Assembly: GCA_903907905.1 (NCBI GenBank)
Contig: CAIVPX010000038.1
Span: 1 to 44,304, forward strand
Length of the DNA: 44,304 nucleotides
From: an uncultured bacterium
GTDB lineage: Bacteria > Pseudomonadota > Gammaproteobacteria > Burkholderiales > Burkholderiaceae_E
Reading direction: 5' to 3'
The position numbers and the translations under genes are program-made. Positions 15,204 to 23,394 of the stretch are shown piece after piece. A model generated the notes under the pieces. It searched no databases and was not told where the DNA came from. It saw only the letters and a list, made by a program, of their open reading frames with translations. Position 1 is the stretch's first letter; every line of letters starts with the position of its first letter.

Positions 15204-17029
15204 CACATCCTCTCGGGAGCCGAAACACCGAGCAGTGCCAGCCCGTTGCGCAGAACCTGTCGCACGGCCAGCAACAACGCCAGTCGCGCCTGCCGAAGGG
15301 ATGGATCGTCGACGAGCACCCGCTCCGAATTGTAGTAAGCGTGCAATTCGGCGGCGAGTTCTTTCAGATAGAAGGCCAGCGCGTGCGGGGCGAGTTCGTC
15401 GGCCGCCTGCGCGACCAGTTCGGGGAATTCGGCCAGACGGGCCATCAACGCAATATCGCGCGGCGTCTCGAGCGGGGCCAGCCACGACTCGGACTGATCG
15501 AGCGCGGCCGTGAGATCGCGCGCGAGGGCCTCGACGCCGGTGGCCGCATGCCGGGCCGCCTGCTCGAGCACCGAGCAGATGCGTGCGTGGGCGTACTGCA
15601 CGTAGTAGACGGGATTTTCGTCGCTTTGCGACATCGCCAGATCGACATCGAACACGAATTCGGTGTCGGCCTTGCGCGAGACCAGAAAGTAGCGAACCGC
15701 ATCGCGCCCGCGCCGCTCATCGGTCACCGGATCGAGCGCTGCGCCCGATTGCGCCGAGGCCGCGTCGTCGGTGGCGGGCCGCTGCTCACCGCTCCAGCTG
15801 ATGAGGTCGCGCAGCGTCACATAGGAGCCGGCCCGCTTGGAGATGCGAACCTCTTCGCCCGCCCGCATCACCGTGACCATCTTGTGCAGCACGTACTGCG
15901 GATAGTCGGCCGGCACACCCAGGTCGAGCGCGCGCAAGCCCGCACGCACCCGGGCCACCGTCCCGTGATGGTCGGAGCCCTGGATGTTGACCGCGCGCTG
16001 GTGACCCCGCTGCCATTTGGTGACGTGGTAGGCCACATCAGGCACGAAGTAGGTGTAGGAACCGTCGGACTTGCGCATCACCCGGTCCTTGTCGTCGCCG
16101 TAGGCCGTGCTGCGCAGCCAAAGTGCCCCGTCCTGCTCGAAGGTGACGCCCGCCTTGATCAGCGAGGCCACGGCGTGCTCGACCCGGCCGTCGCTGTAGA
16201 GCGAGGACTCGAGGTAGTAATTGTCGAAGCGCACGCCGAAGGCCCGCAGGTCATTGTCCTGCTCACGTCGCAGATAGGCGACCGCAAAGCGCCGGATCGA
16301 ATCAAGGTCGTCGGGGTTGGCGGCGGCGGTCTCGGCGGGCACGCGCTCGGCCGACACCGTGCGGCCGGCCAGGTAGTCGCTGGCGATGTCGCGAATGTAT
16401 TCACCGCGATACCCATCGGCCGGAAAGCGGGGGTCTTCGGGTTCGATGCCGCGCACCCGGGCCTGCACTGACAGCGCGAGATTGTTGATCTGCGCGCCCG
16501 CGTCGTTGTAGTAGAACTCGCGCGTCACCTGCCAGCCATTGGCCGACAGCAGCGCACAGATCGCATCGCCCAGCGCCGCCTGCCGGCCGTGGCCCACGTG
16601 CAGCGGCCCAGTGGGGTTGGCCGAGACGAACTCGACGATCACGCCGCGACCAGCTCCCCGTGCATTGCAGCCAAAGGCCTGCCCAGACTGCAGCACCCGC
16701 GCAACCACGGCGCGGCGCGCCGAGGCCGTCAGGCGCAGGTTGATGAAGCCGGGTCCGGCGATCTCGATGACGTCGATGAGCGGGTGAGCGGATGCCGCAT
16801 CGGCGGCCTTGACCGCTGCGGCAAGCGCCTCGGCGATCTGGCGCGGCGGCCGCTTGAGCGGGCGCGCCAGTTGCATCGCCAGATTGCAGGCGAGGTCGCC
16901 GTGGTCCGCCTGACGCGGCCGGTCAAGCTCGACCGCAGGCAGGTCTGCCGGGGCGAGCACGCCCTCGGCGATCGAGGCGGCGGCTTGCCGGAAGCGGTCG
17001 GCGAGGGCTGTTTTGTGTTCCGTGAGCAT
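15203..17029 (-). CDS. argS: Arginyl-tRNA synthetase
   Basis: 608 residues, a full-length class I synthetase. Visible parts are the N-terminal Add1-type domain, the HIGH-type motif [19 protein letters not shown] (HVGH), the KMSKS-equivalent [16 protein letters not shown] and the C-terminal anticodon-binding helical domain ending in [10 protein letters not shown]. It charges tRNA-Arg with arginine. The ATG at 17029 is chosen because [16 protein letters not shown] begins the conserved domain; the frame stays open further upstream without similarity. It is the first gene of the argS-SPOR-dsbA-SDR-rlpA run. Confidence 0.97.
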   Translation of the reverse strand: MLTEHKTALADRFRQAAASIAEGVLAPADLPAVELDRPRQADHGDLACNLAMQLARPLKRPPRQIAEALAAAVKAADAASAHPLIDVIEIAGPGFINLRLTASARRAVVARVLQSGQAFGCNARGAGRGVIVEFVSANPTGPLHVGHGRQAALGDAICALLSANGWQVTREFYYNDAGAQINNLALSVQARVRGIEPEDPRFPADGYRGEYIRDIASDYLAGRTVSAERVPAETAAANPDDLDSIRRFAVAYLRREQDNDLRAFGVRFDNYYLESSLYSDGRVEHAVASLIKAGVTFEQDGALWLRSTAYGDDKDRVMRKSDGSYTYFVPDVAYHVTKWQRGHQRAVNIQGSDHHGTVARVRAGLRALDLGVPADYPQYVLHKMVTVMRAGEEVRISKRAGSYVTLRDLISWSGEQRPATDDAASAQSGAALDPVTDERRGRDAVRYFLVSRKADTEFVFDVDLAMSQSDENPVYYVQYAHARICSVLEQAARHAATGVEALARDLTAALDQSESWLAPLETPRDIALMARLAEFPELVAQAADELAPHALAFYLKELAAELHAYYNSERVLVDDPSLRQARLALLLAVRQVLRNGLALLGVSAPERM

Positions 17030-17076
17030 GGGGTCGAATTGTACCCGTGCGGCCCGGCCAGGCAGCACCCGAGGCC

Positions 17077-18738
17077 TCAGCCCTCGATCGCGCTGGCCGA
17101 CTTGACCTGCGCCCGCAGCAGATGCTTCTGGATCTTGCCAGTGGACGTCTTGGGCAGCTCCGCAAAGCGGACCTCCCTCGGGCACTTGAAGCGCGCGAGC
17201 AAACCGCGGCAATGCTCGAGCAGTTCGTCGGCGCTTACCGAAGCCCCGGGTCGCAGCTCGACAAACGCCAGCGGCGTTTCACCCCACTTGGCATCGGGCT
17301 TGGCCACCACCGCACACGCCATCACGGCAGGGTGGCGGTAGAGCGCATCCTCGACCTCGATGGAGGAGATGTTTTCGCCACCAGAGATGATGATGTCCTT
17401 GGCGCGATCCTTGAGCTTCACATAGCCATCGGCGTGCAGCACGCCCAGATCGCCCGTATGGAACCAGCCATCGCGGAAGGCTTCCAGGGTGGCCGCCTCG
17501 TTCTTGAGGTAACCCTTCATCACGATATTGCCCCGGAACATGACTTCGCCCATGGTCTGGCCGTCGCGCGGCACTTCGGCCATGGTTTGGGGGTCCATCA
17601 CCGTGAGCCCCTGCTGCAGCTGATAGCGCACCCCCTGGCGCGCATGCCGGTCGACCTGATCGCCAATCGGCAGTTCGCCCCAGGCCTCATGCGGCATGCA
17701 CACAGCAGCCGGCCCGTACACCTCGGTGAGGCCGTACACGTGAGTGAGCTTGAAGCCCAACGTCTGCATGCCGGCGATCATGGCGGCAGGTGGCGCGGCC
17801 CCGGCCACCATGCACTGCACCTCGTGCTCGATGCCCTGGCGCAGCGCCTCGGGTGCGGCAATGAGGGTGGCATGCACGATGGGCGCGCCGCAGTAGTGAC
17901 TGACCCGGTGCGCCCGGATCAGCTCGAAGATCATGCCGGCGTCCACCTTGCGAAGGCACACATGCGTGCCCGCCACCGCCGCCACGGTCCAGGGGAAACA
18001 CCAGCCGTTGCAGTGAAACATCGGCAGCGTCCAGAGATAGACCGGGTGCCTGGGCAGTGACCAGGCCAGCACATTGCCCAACGCGTTCATGTAAGCGCCC
18101 CGGTGGTGCACCACCACGCCCTTGGGATTGCCGGTGGTCCCCGAGGTGTAGTTCAGGCCGATGGCGTCCCACTCGTCCTCGGGCAAGAGGCTCGCAAAGT
18201 CGGGATCACCCTGCGCGAGCAAGGCCTCGTAGCCGATTTCGCCGATGGCCTGCCCCGGCCCCTGATACTCGGGATCGTCGACATCGACCACCACGGGCAG
18301 CACCCCGCCCTCACTCGCGAGCACCGCAATGGCCTGCGCCACGACGCCCGAGAACTCGCGGTCGACCAGCACCAGCTTCGAATCGGAATGCTGCAGGATG
18401 AAGGCGATGGTGGCCGCGTCGAGCCGGGTGTTGATGCTGTTCAGGACGGCGCGCGTGAGCGGCACGCCGTAGTGGGCCTCGATCATGGCGGGGGTGTTGG
18501 GCAGCACCACCGCCACCGTGTCCCCCTCGCCGATGCCGCGTGCCATGAGCGCGCTGGCCAGCCGACGCGCCCGCGCCCGCACCTGCGACCAGCTGAGCCG
18601 CAGGTCGCCATGGATGACCGCCAGGCGGTCCGGAAAGACATCGGCCGCCCAGTCGACCAGGCTGATGGGCGAGAGCGCCACGTGGTTGGCGGCCGTTCTC
18701 GGCAAACCCTGGCGATAGGGGTTGGGATGGGTCGGCAT
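17077..18738 (-). CDS. Acyl-CoA synthetase (AMP-forming; DmdB-like medium-chain ligase)
   Basis: 553 residues. The ANL-superfamily motifs are [12 protein letters not shown] (P-loop), [46 protein letters not shown] and the catalytic lysine motif [10 protein letters not shown] near the C-terminus. It activates a carboxylic acid to acyl-AMP and then acyl-CoA. The overall pattern resembles 3-methylmercaptopropionyl-CoA or medium-chain ligases; the exact substrate cannot be read from sequence. The ATG at 18738 has a strong ribosome binding site (AAGGAG, seven bases upstream). An ATG at 18762 lies upstream of that site and is less likely. Confidence 0.92.
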   Translation of the reverse strand: MPTHPNPYRQGLPRTAANHVALSPISLVDWAADVFPDRLAVIHGDLRLSWSQVRARARRLASALMARGIGEGDTVAVVLPNTPAMIEAHYGVPLTRAVLNSINTRLDAATIAFILQHSDSKLVLVDREFSGVVAQAIAVLASEGGVLPVVVDVDDPEYQGPGQAIGEIGYEALLAQGDPDFASLLPEDEWDAIGLNYTSGTTGNPKGVVVHHRGAYMNALGNVLAWSLPRHPVYLWTLPMFHCNGWCFPWTVAAVAGTHVCLRKVDAGMIFELIRAHRVSHYCGAPIVHATLIAAPEALRQGIEHEVQCMVAGAAPPAAMIAGMQTLGFKLTHVYGLTEVYGPAAVCMPHEAWGELPIGDQVDRHARQGVRYQLQQGLTVMDPQTMAEVPRDGQTMGEVMFRGNIVMKGYLKNEAATLEAFRDGWFHTGDLGVLHADGYVKLKDRAKDIIISGGENISSIEVEDALYRHPAVMACAVVAKPDAKWGETPLAFVELRPGASVSADELLEHCRGLLARFKCPREVRFAELPKTSTGKIQKHLLRAQVKSASAIEG

Positions 18739-18892
18739 GGGGGTCTCCTTGATCGTATTCATCGTGCCGGCCCCTCTGGGGCGAGGGTCGCGCTTGCATT
18801 CCGGCAAACAGGCCGCAATATAGCCTGCATCCAACACCTGCCACCAACTTGAAATCGGGGCGGGCCACACCCTGCCGACAAAGGACGCCTCG

Positions 18893-19276
18893 ATGTCTGT
18901 CTCAGCGATCACCACCGACCAGTTTGATAGCACCGTCACCGATCACGACATCGTCGTGGTCGATTTCTGGGCGCCGTGGTGCGGCCCATGCCGCAGCTTT
19001 GCGCCCATTTTCGAGAAGACAGCCGGCGAGAACGCCGACGTCAAATTCGTCAAGGTCAACACCGACGAGGAGCAGTCGCTCGCGATGCATTTCGGCATCC
19101 GCTCGATTCCCACGCTGATGATCTTTCGCGAGCAGGTGGTCGTGTTCCAGCAGCCCGGCGCCCTGCCCAAAGGCGCGCTGGACGACCTGCTCGGCAAGGT
19201 GCGCGCACTCGACATGGCGGAGGTCAAGCGCGGGGCCCAGCCCTACGACGGCGGCGAACCGACAGCGCGGCACTGA
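18893..19276 (+). CDS. Thioredoxin
   Basis: 127 residues in the thioredoxin fold. The active site is DFWAPWCGPC (residues about 23-33) and the cis-proline is in IRSIPTLMIF. It reduces protein disulfides in the cytoplasm and has no signal peptide. An AAGGA element precedes the ATG by about eight bases. It has a short extra C-terminal tail compared with classical 108-residue TrxA, so it may be a second thioredoxin rather than the main one. It is divergent from the acyl-CoA ligase and convergent with the cystathionine lyase. Confidence 0.93.
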   Translation: MSVSAITTDQFDSTVTDHDIVVVDFWAPWCGPCRSFAPIFEKTAGENADVKFVKVNTDEEQSLAMHFGIRSIPTLMIFREQVVVFQQPGALPKGALDDLLGKVRALDMAEVKRGAQPYDGGEPTARH

Positions 19277-19287
19277 TCGGTCGACGT

Positions 19288-19305
19288 GGGCCTCGCAGCG
19301 GGCCC
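19288..19305. terminator. Short GC hairpin between convergent genes
   Basis: GGGCC (19288-19292) can pair with GGCCC (19301-19305) around an eight-base loop, in the gap between thioredoxin and cystathionine beta-lyase. It lacks a T-tract, so terminator function is tentative. Confidence 0.25.
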
Positions 19306-19309
19306 GCGC

Positions 19310-20539
19310 TCAGGCGCGCTCGCTCACCTTGTGCAGGGCCTCGAAGCCCTCGGCCAGGTCGGCAATGAGATCGGCCGCGGACTCCAGCCCGATGTGAACC
19401 CGGATGAGTGCGCCACCCGTCCAGGGTTGTACGCTGCGAACCCCATCCAGCCGGGCGGGCATGATCAGGCTCTCGAAACCGCCCCACGAGTAGCCCATGC
19501 CGAAGTACCGGCGCCCTTCGCACAGCGCCGCGGTGGCAACATTGAAGCCGGGCTTGGCCCCCCCAGTGGTGTCGGGGTTGAGCTCGAAGGAAAACAGCCC
19601 GCTCGCACCCGAGAAGTCACGCTGCCAGAGCGCATGCTGGGGGTGTGAGGGCAGCGCCGGATACAGTACCCGACGCACCTCGGGCCGCGACGCAAGCCAG
19701 TGCGCCACCTCGAGTGCATTGGCCTGGTGGCGCCGCATGCGGACATCGGCGGTACGCAGGCCCCGAAGCACGAGAAACGCGTCATCGCCCCCCACGCAGA
19801 CGCCCGTCTGACGAACCGCCGACCACAGGCGCGGCCAGAGTGCTTCGCGAATGACCACGGCGCCCATCAGCACGTCGGAGTGACCGCTCCAGTACTTGGT
19901 GAGGGGCAACACCGACGCATCGACCCCCCAATCAAAGGGGCGCGCAAAGACCGGCGAGGCCCAGGCATTGTCGATGACGGTGAGCAGGCCGCGCGCGCGC
20001 GCCCAGGCGCAGATCGCCGGAACGTCCTGCAGCTCGAAGGTGTAGCTGCCGGGACTCTCGAGATAGATCATGCGGGTAGACGGCCGCAACGCCGCCTCGA
20101 GCTCCGTAACATCAGCCGTGGGCTGGTAGTAGCTAACCGCGACGCCCATGCGGGCAAGCAGGCCATCGCAGAACGCACGCGTCGGGCCATAGACGGAGTC
20201 GGGAACCAACAGGTGATCGCCCGATTCGAGCAGCGCCAGCATCAGCGTGGCAATGGCCGACAGCCCGGACGGCATCAGGGCCGCGCGGCACGCGTGCCCC
20301 GCGCCCTCGATCGCCGCCAGCGCATCGGTCAGCGCCAGCGTGCTCGGTGTGCCCGTGGTGCCATAAGAAGTGGCGTGCGGCCGGCCGGCGGCGCTTGCCC
20401 GGCCTGCTGTCTCCGCCTGCTCGAGGGTGTCGAACAGAACCGTGGAGGCGCGGTGAACCGGCACATTGGCGATGGCAACCGGCGTGTCGACGTGACGGCC
20501 GATCTCGATAAAGCGGGTGGAATCGCGAGAGGGGTCCAT
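19310..20539 (-). CDS. metC: Cystathionine beta-lyase (PLP, Cys/Met metabolism family)
   Basis: 409 residues. This is a fold-type I PLP enzyme: the cofactor-phosphate region MPSGLSAIATLMLALL, the DNAWASPVF aspartate motif, and the PLP-binding lysine in LPLTKYWSGHSDVLMG. The SYGTTGTPST segment and the overall pattern favour the MetC/cystathionine beta-lyase branch, which cleaves cystathionine to homocysteine, pyruvate and ammonia. Cystathionine gamma-synthase-like or methionine gamma-lyase activity cannot be excluded. ATG 20539 begins MDPSRDST. The gene is downstream of tRNA-Arg on the same strand. Confidence 0.92.
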   Translation of the reverse strand: MDPSRDSTRFIEIGRHVDTPVAIANVPVHRASTVLFDTLEQAETAGRASAAGRPHATSYGTTGTPSTLALTDALAAIEGAGHACRAALMPSGLSAIATLMLALLESGDHLLVPDSVYGPTRAFCDGLLARMGVAVSYYQPTADVTELEAALRPSTRMIYLESPGSYTFELQDVPAICAWARARGLLTVIDNAWASPVFARPFDWGVDASVLPLTKYWSGHSDVLMGAVVIREALWPRLWSAVRQTGVCVGGDDAFLVLRGLRTADVRMRRHQANALEVAHWLASRPEVRRVLYPALPSHPQHALWQRDFSGASGLFSFELNPDTTGGAKPGFNVATAALCEGRRYFGMGYSWGGFESLIMPARLDGVRSVQPWTGGALIRVHIGLESAADLIADLAEGFEALHKVSERA

Positions 20540-20601
20540 GATCGGGTTCCGGCGAAAGGCTGCAGCCTCAGGAACCGCGACGGTGGAGACTGCAACCGAT
20601 G

Positions 20602-20677
20602 TGGCGCGCCCGGCGCGGATCGAACGCGCGACCCCTGGCTTCGGAGGCCAGTACTCTATCCACTGAGCTACGGGCGC
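20602..20677 (-). tRNA. tRNA-Arg (anticodon CCG)
   Basis: A 76-base cloverleaf including an encoded CCA end. The acceptor stem is GCGCCCG/CGGGCGC with discriminator G. The D arm is GCTCAGTGGATAGAGT, the anticodon stem is CTGGC/GCCAG with loop CTCCGAA (anticodon CCG), and the T arm is GCGCG-TTCGATC-CGCGC. It reads CGG codons, common in this GC-rich genome. There is no integrase or attachment-site duplication nearby. Confidence 0.97.
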
Positions 20678-20810
20678 CTCGGAGAGTGCTACTGCAAGGC
20701 GAGGGGCGAAGGATACCCGCTTTCCGTGCGTGCGTCACGACGCTGCTTCGTACATTGCTTCGTTTCCCGTTACAATTCAAGGCTTTGAACCTTGAACGGC
20801 CTGCACGCCC

Positions 20811-21311
20811 ATGAGCGACGAACACGAAACCCCTATCAAGACCCCGAAACAGCTCATCACCGTGATCGTGCTCTCCTTCGTGGTGCCCATCCTCATCATC
20901 GTCTTGCTGGTGAAGTATGTCGGCGCCGGCAAGCGCACCGGCGCGGGCAGCCAGGCGCTCACCGCCGAGGCGATCGAGTCGCGCATCCGCCCGGTGGCGG
21001 GCTTCGAACTGGTCGACGCCAATGCCCCCAAGGTCTACAAGACAGGCGAGCAGATCTATCAAAACCAATGCGCGGCCTGCCATGCGCAGGGCGTGGCCGG
21101 GGCCCCCAAGGTGGGTGATACCGCTGGCTGGGCAGAGCGTTTAGGCACAGGACTCAGTGCGCTCGTGAACTCAGCCCTCAAGGGCAAGGGTGCGATGCCC
21201 GCCCAGGCAGGCGGCGCGGCCTCCGACTTTGAGATCGCACGGGCAGTGGTCTACATGGGCAATGCCTCGGGTGGCAAGCTCGAGGAACCCGAGCCGCCCG
21301 CGGCAAAGTAA
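20811..21311 (+). CDS. Membrane-anchored cytochrome c (c5-like)
   Basis: 166 residues. One N-terminal transmembrane segment (about 16-38: LITVIVLSFVVPILIIVLLV) is not followed by a clear cleavage site, so the haem domain is probably tethered in the periplasm. The haem-binding motif is CAACH (NQCAACHAQG), and the distal methionine is likely in KGAMPAQAG. It is a single-haem class I cytochrome and probably an electron donor to a terminal oxidase or other reductase. It is transcribed alone, with a TACAAT -10-like element at 20771-20776. Confidence 0.93.
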   Translation: MSDEHETPIKTPKQLITVIVLSFVVPILIIVLLVKYVGAGKRTGAGSQALTAEAIESRIRPVAGFELVDANAPKVYKTGEQIYQNQCAACHAQGVAGAPKVGDTAGWAERLGTGLSALVNSALKGKGAMPAQAGGAASDFEIARAVVYMGNASGGKLEEPEPPAAK

Positions 21312-21331
21312 ACGGGCGGGGTGTCGGTGCT

Positions 21332-21346
21332 CTGGCGCGCCGCCAG
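21332..21346. terminator. Short inverted repeat between convergent genes
   Basis: CTGGC (21332-21336) and GCCAG (21342-21346) flank GCGCC in the 39-base gap between the cytochrome c and rep stop codons. It is GC-rich without a T-tract; a role as a weak bidirectional terminator is possible. Confidence 0.25.
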
Positions 21347-21350
21347 CCCC

Positions 21351-23381
21351 CTAGCGCGGCGCTGCTCCCTTCGACAACAGGTCTTTCAGCGCGCCCAGCC
21401 GGGCGCGCGCGCTCTCGTTGGTCACCGTGGGCTTGCCGCCTGCCGCGCCACTCGACAGTTGCATCTCGGCGATGAAGCGCGAAGGCTCCTGCGGCCTCTG
21501 CACGCGCGCGCGCTTACGCGTGCGGCACCAGGTGAGCGTAAGGCTGCGTTCGGCCCGGGTGATGGCGACATACATCAGGCGGCGCTCTTCCTCGACGAGC
21601 GACTGATCGGCAGCGGCCGGCGCCGGATCGGCGCCCTCCTCTGACTCAGCGGACAGCCCCGCCTGGTGGGGCAGCAGCCCCTCCTCGCAACCCACGATGA
21701 AGACGTGCGGAAACTCGAGGCCCTTGGCCGCGTGGATGGTCATGAGCCGCACGGCATCGGCATCAGCATCGCGCCGATCGAGCTGCGAGAGGATCGAGAT
21801 CGACTGTGCCAGTTGCGCCAGGGTCGAACCCTCCTCCTCGGCGCGCTTGCGCATCCAGTCACAGAAGTCGGTGACATTGCGCCAGCGCGTGGCGGCGGTC
21901 TTTTCGTCCTGGTTGTCGTAGAGCCAGGCGCGGTAATCGATCGCCGCGAGCAAGTCATCGAGCACCTGTGCGGCCGGTTCACGCGACGCCCGCCACACAA
22001 TGCGATTGATGAATTCACCGAACTCTCGAAGCGGCGCCAGCTGGCGCGCACCGAGCCGGGCCTCGAGCCCCGATTCGAAGAGCGCCGCGAACATCGACTG
22101 CTGGCGCTGCCCAGCGTAGTCGCCCAGCGCAGTGAGTGTGCTGCTGCCGACGCCGCGCTTGGGCGTGGTGACGGCGCGAATGAAGGCAGGATCGTCATCA
22201 TCATTGGCGATGAGGCGAAGGTAGGCGATCAGATCCCGGATTTCGGCACGCTCGAAAAAGGACTGTCCGCCCGACAGCACGTAGGGGACATTTTCCTTGC
22301 GCAGCAACTGCTCGAAGACGCGCGCCTGATAGTTGCCGCGATAGAGCAGCGCGTAGTCGCGCCATTGGGTGCGCCGCTCAAAGCGATGCGCCTGCAGTCG
22401 CATGACCACCGATTCGGCCTCGGCCTCCTCATCCTCGCAGGGCACGACCTGAATGGGGTCGCCCATGCCGTGCTCGGACCACAGACGCTTGTCGTGCAGC
22501 TTGGGGTTGTTGGCGATGAGACGGTTCGCAGCGCTCAGGATGGTGAGGCTGGAGCGGTAATTCTGTTCGAGCTTGAACAGCTTGAGCGCCGGGTAGTCCT
22601 GCCCCAGCCGGCGCAGGTTGTCCAGCGTCGCCCCACGCCAGCCGTAAATCGACTGATCGTCATCGCCCACAGCTGTGAAGGCGGCCCGCGGGCCCACCAG
22701 CAGTTTGAGCAGTTCGTACTGCGCGGCATTGGTGTCCTGATACTCGTCGACGAGCAGATAGCGCAGGCGCTCGCGCCAAGACTGCGCGATATCGGCGTGT
22801 TCGCCCAGCAGGCGCACGGGCAGCAGGATCAGGTCATCGAAATCCACCGCCTGATAGGCCGAGAGCGTCGCAGCATGCTCACGCCAGGCCAATGCGAAAC
22901 TGCGCTCGCCACCACTGACCGCCTGAGCGGCCGCCTGCTCGGGGTCGATCAGCGCATTTTTCCAGAGCGAGATCTGGTGCTGCGCGGCACGGATCGCCTT
23001 GCGGTCGGTGGTGGCGAGCGCGCCCGCCAGAATGCCCGCGGCGTCATCGGCGTCGAGAATCGAAAAGCTGCGCTTGAGCCCGAGCCGCTCGCCATCGCGC
23101 CGCAGGATCTGCATGCCCAGCGAGTGAAACGTGCTCACCAGAGGCCGTTTTCCCGCAGGCAGGCGCACCATCTTTTCAAGGCGCTCGCCCATCTCCTGCG
23201 CAGCCTTGTTGGTGAAGGTGATGGCGCCAATCGATTCGGGCGATACGCCGGCATCGATCAGGTGCGCGATCTTGTGGGTGATGACCCGCGTCTTGCCACT
23301 GCCCGCGCCAGCGAGCACCAGACAGGGGCCATCGAGGTAACGAATCGCCGCGCGCTGCGCGTCGTTGAGCAAGGCAGACAT
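21351..23381 (-). CDS. rep: ATP-dependent DNA helicase Rep (UvrD/PcrA superfamily 1)
   Basis: 676 residues. SF1A motifs in order are Q-motif LNDAQRAAI, Walker A LAGAGSGKT, Ia FTNKAAQEM, II VDEYQDTN, III AVGDDDQSIYGWRGA, IV LEQNYRS, V IHAAKGLEF and VI VAITRAERSL. Length and motif context fit Rep rather than UvrD. It is a 3'-5' helicase that helps forks pass protein barriers and supports PriA/PriC-dependent restart. The ATG at 23381 begins MSALLNDAQ; the longer in-frame extension has no similarity. It ends 14 bases from priA, so the two are probably cotranscribed. Confidence 0.95.
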   Translation of the reverse strand: MSALLNDAQRAAIRYLDGPCLVLAGAGSGKTRVITHKIAHLIDAGVSPESIGAITFTNKAAQEMGERLEKMVRLPAGKRPLVSTFHSLGMQILRRDGERLGLKRSFSILDADDAAGILAGALATTDRKAIRAAQHQISLWKNALIDPEQAAAQAVSGGERSFALAWREHAATLSAYQAVDFDDLILLPVRLLGEHADIAQSWRERLRYLLVDEYQDTNAAQYELLKLLVGPRAAFTAVGDDDQSIYGWRGATLDNLRRLGQDYPALKLFKLEQNYRSSLTILSAANRLIANNPKLHDKRLWSEHGMGDPIQVVPCEDEEAEAESVVMRLQAHRFERRTQWRDYALLYRGNYQARVFEQLLRKENVPYVLSGGQSFFERAEIRDLIAYLRLIANDDDDPAFIRAVTTPKRGVGSSTLTALGDYAGQRQQSMFAALFESGLEARLGARQLAPLREFGEFINRIVWRASREPAAQVLDDLLAAIDYRAWLYDNQDEKTAATRWRNVTDFCDWMRKRAEEEGSTLAQLAQSISILSQLDRRDADADAVRLMTIHAAKGLEFPHVFIVGCEEGLLPHQAGLSAESEEGADPAPAAADQSLVEEERRLMYVAITRAERSLTLTWCRTRKRARVQRPQEPSRFIAEMQLSSGAAGGKPTVTNESARARLGALKDLLSKGAAPR

Positions 23382-23394
23382 CAGACCTCGGATA

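Noticed and set aside
20602-20677. tRNA-Arg considered as an integration site of a genomic island
   Set aside because: No integrase, no direct repeat of the tRNA 3' end and no change in gene type nearby were found.
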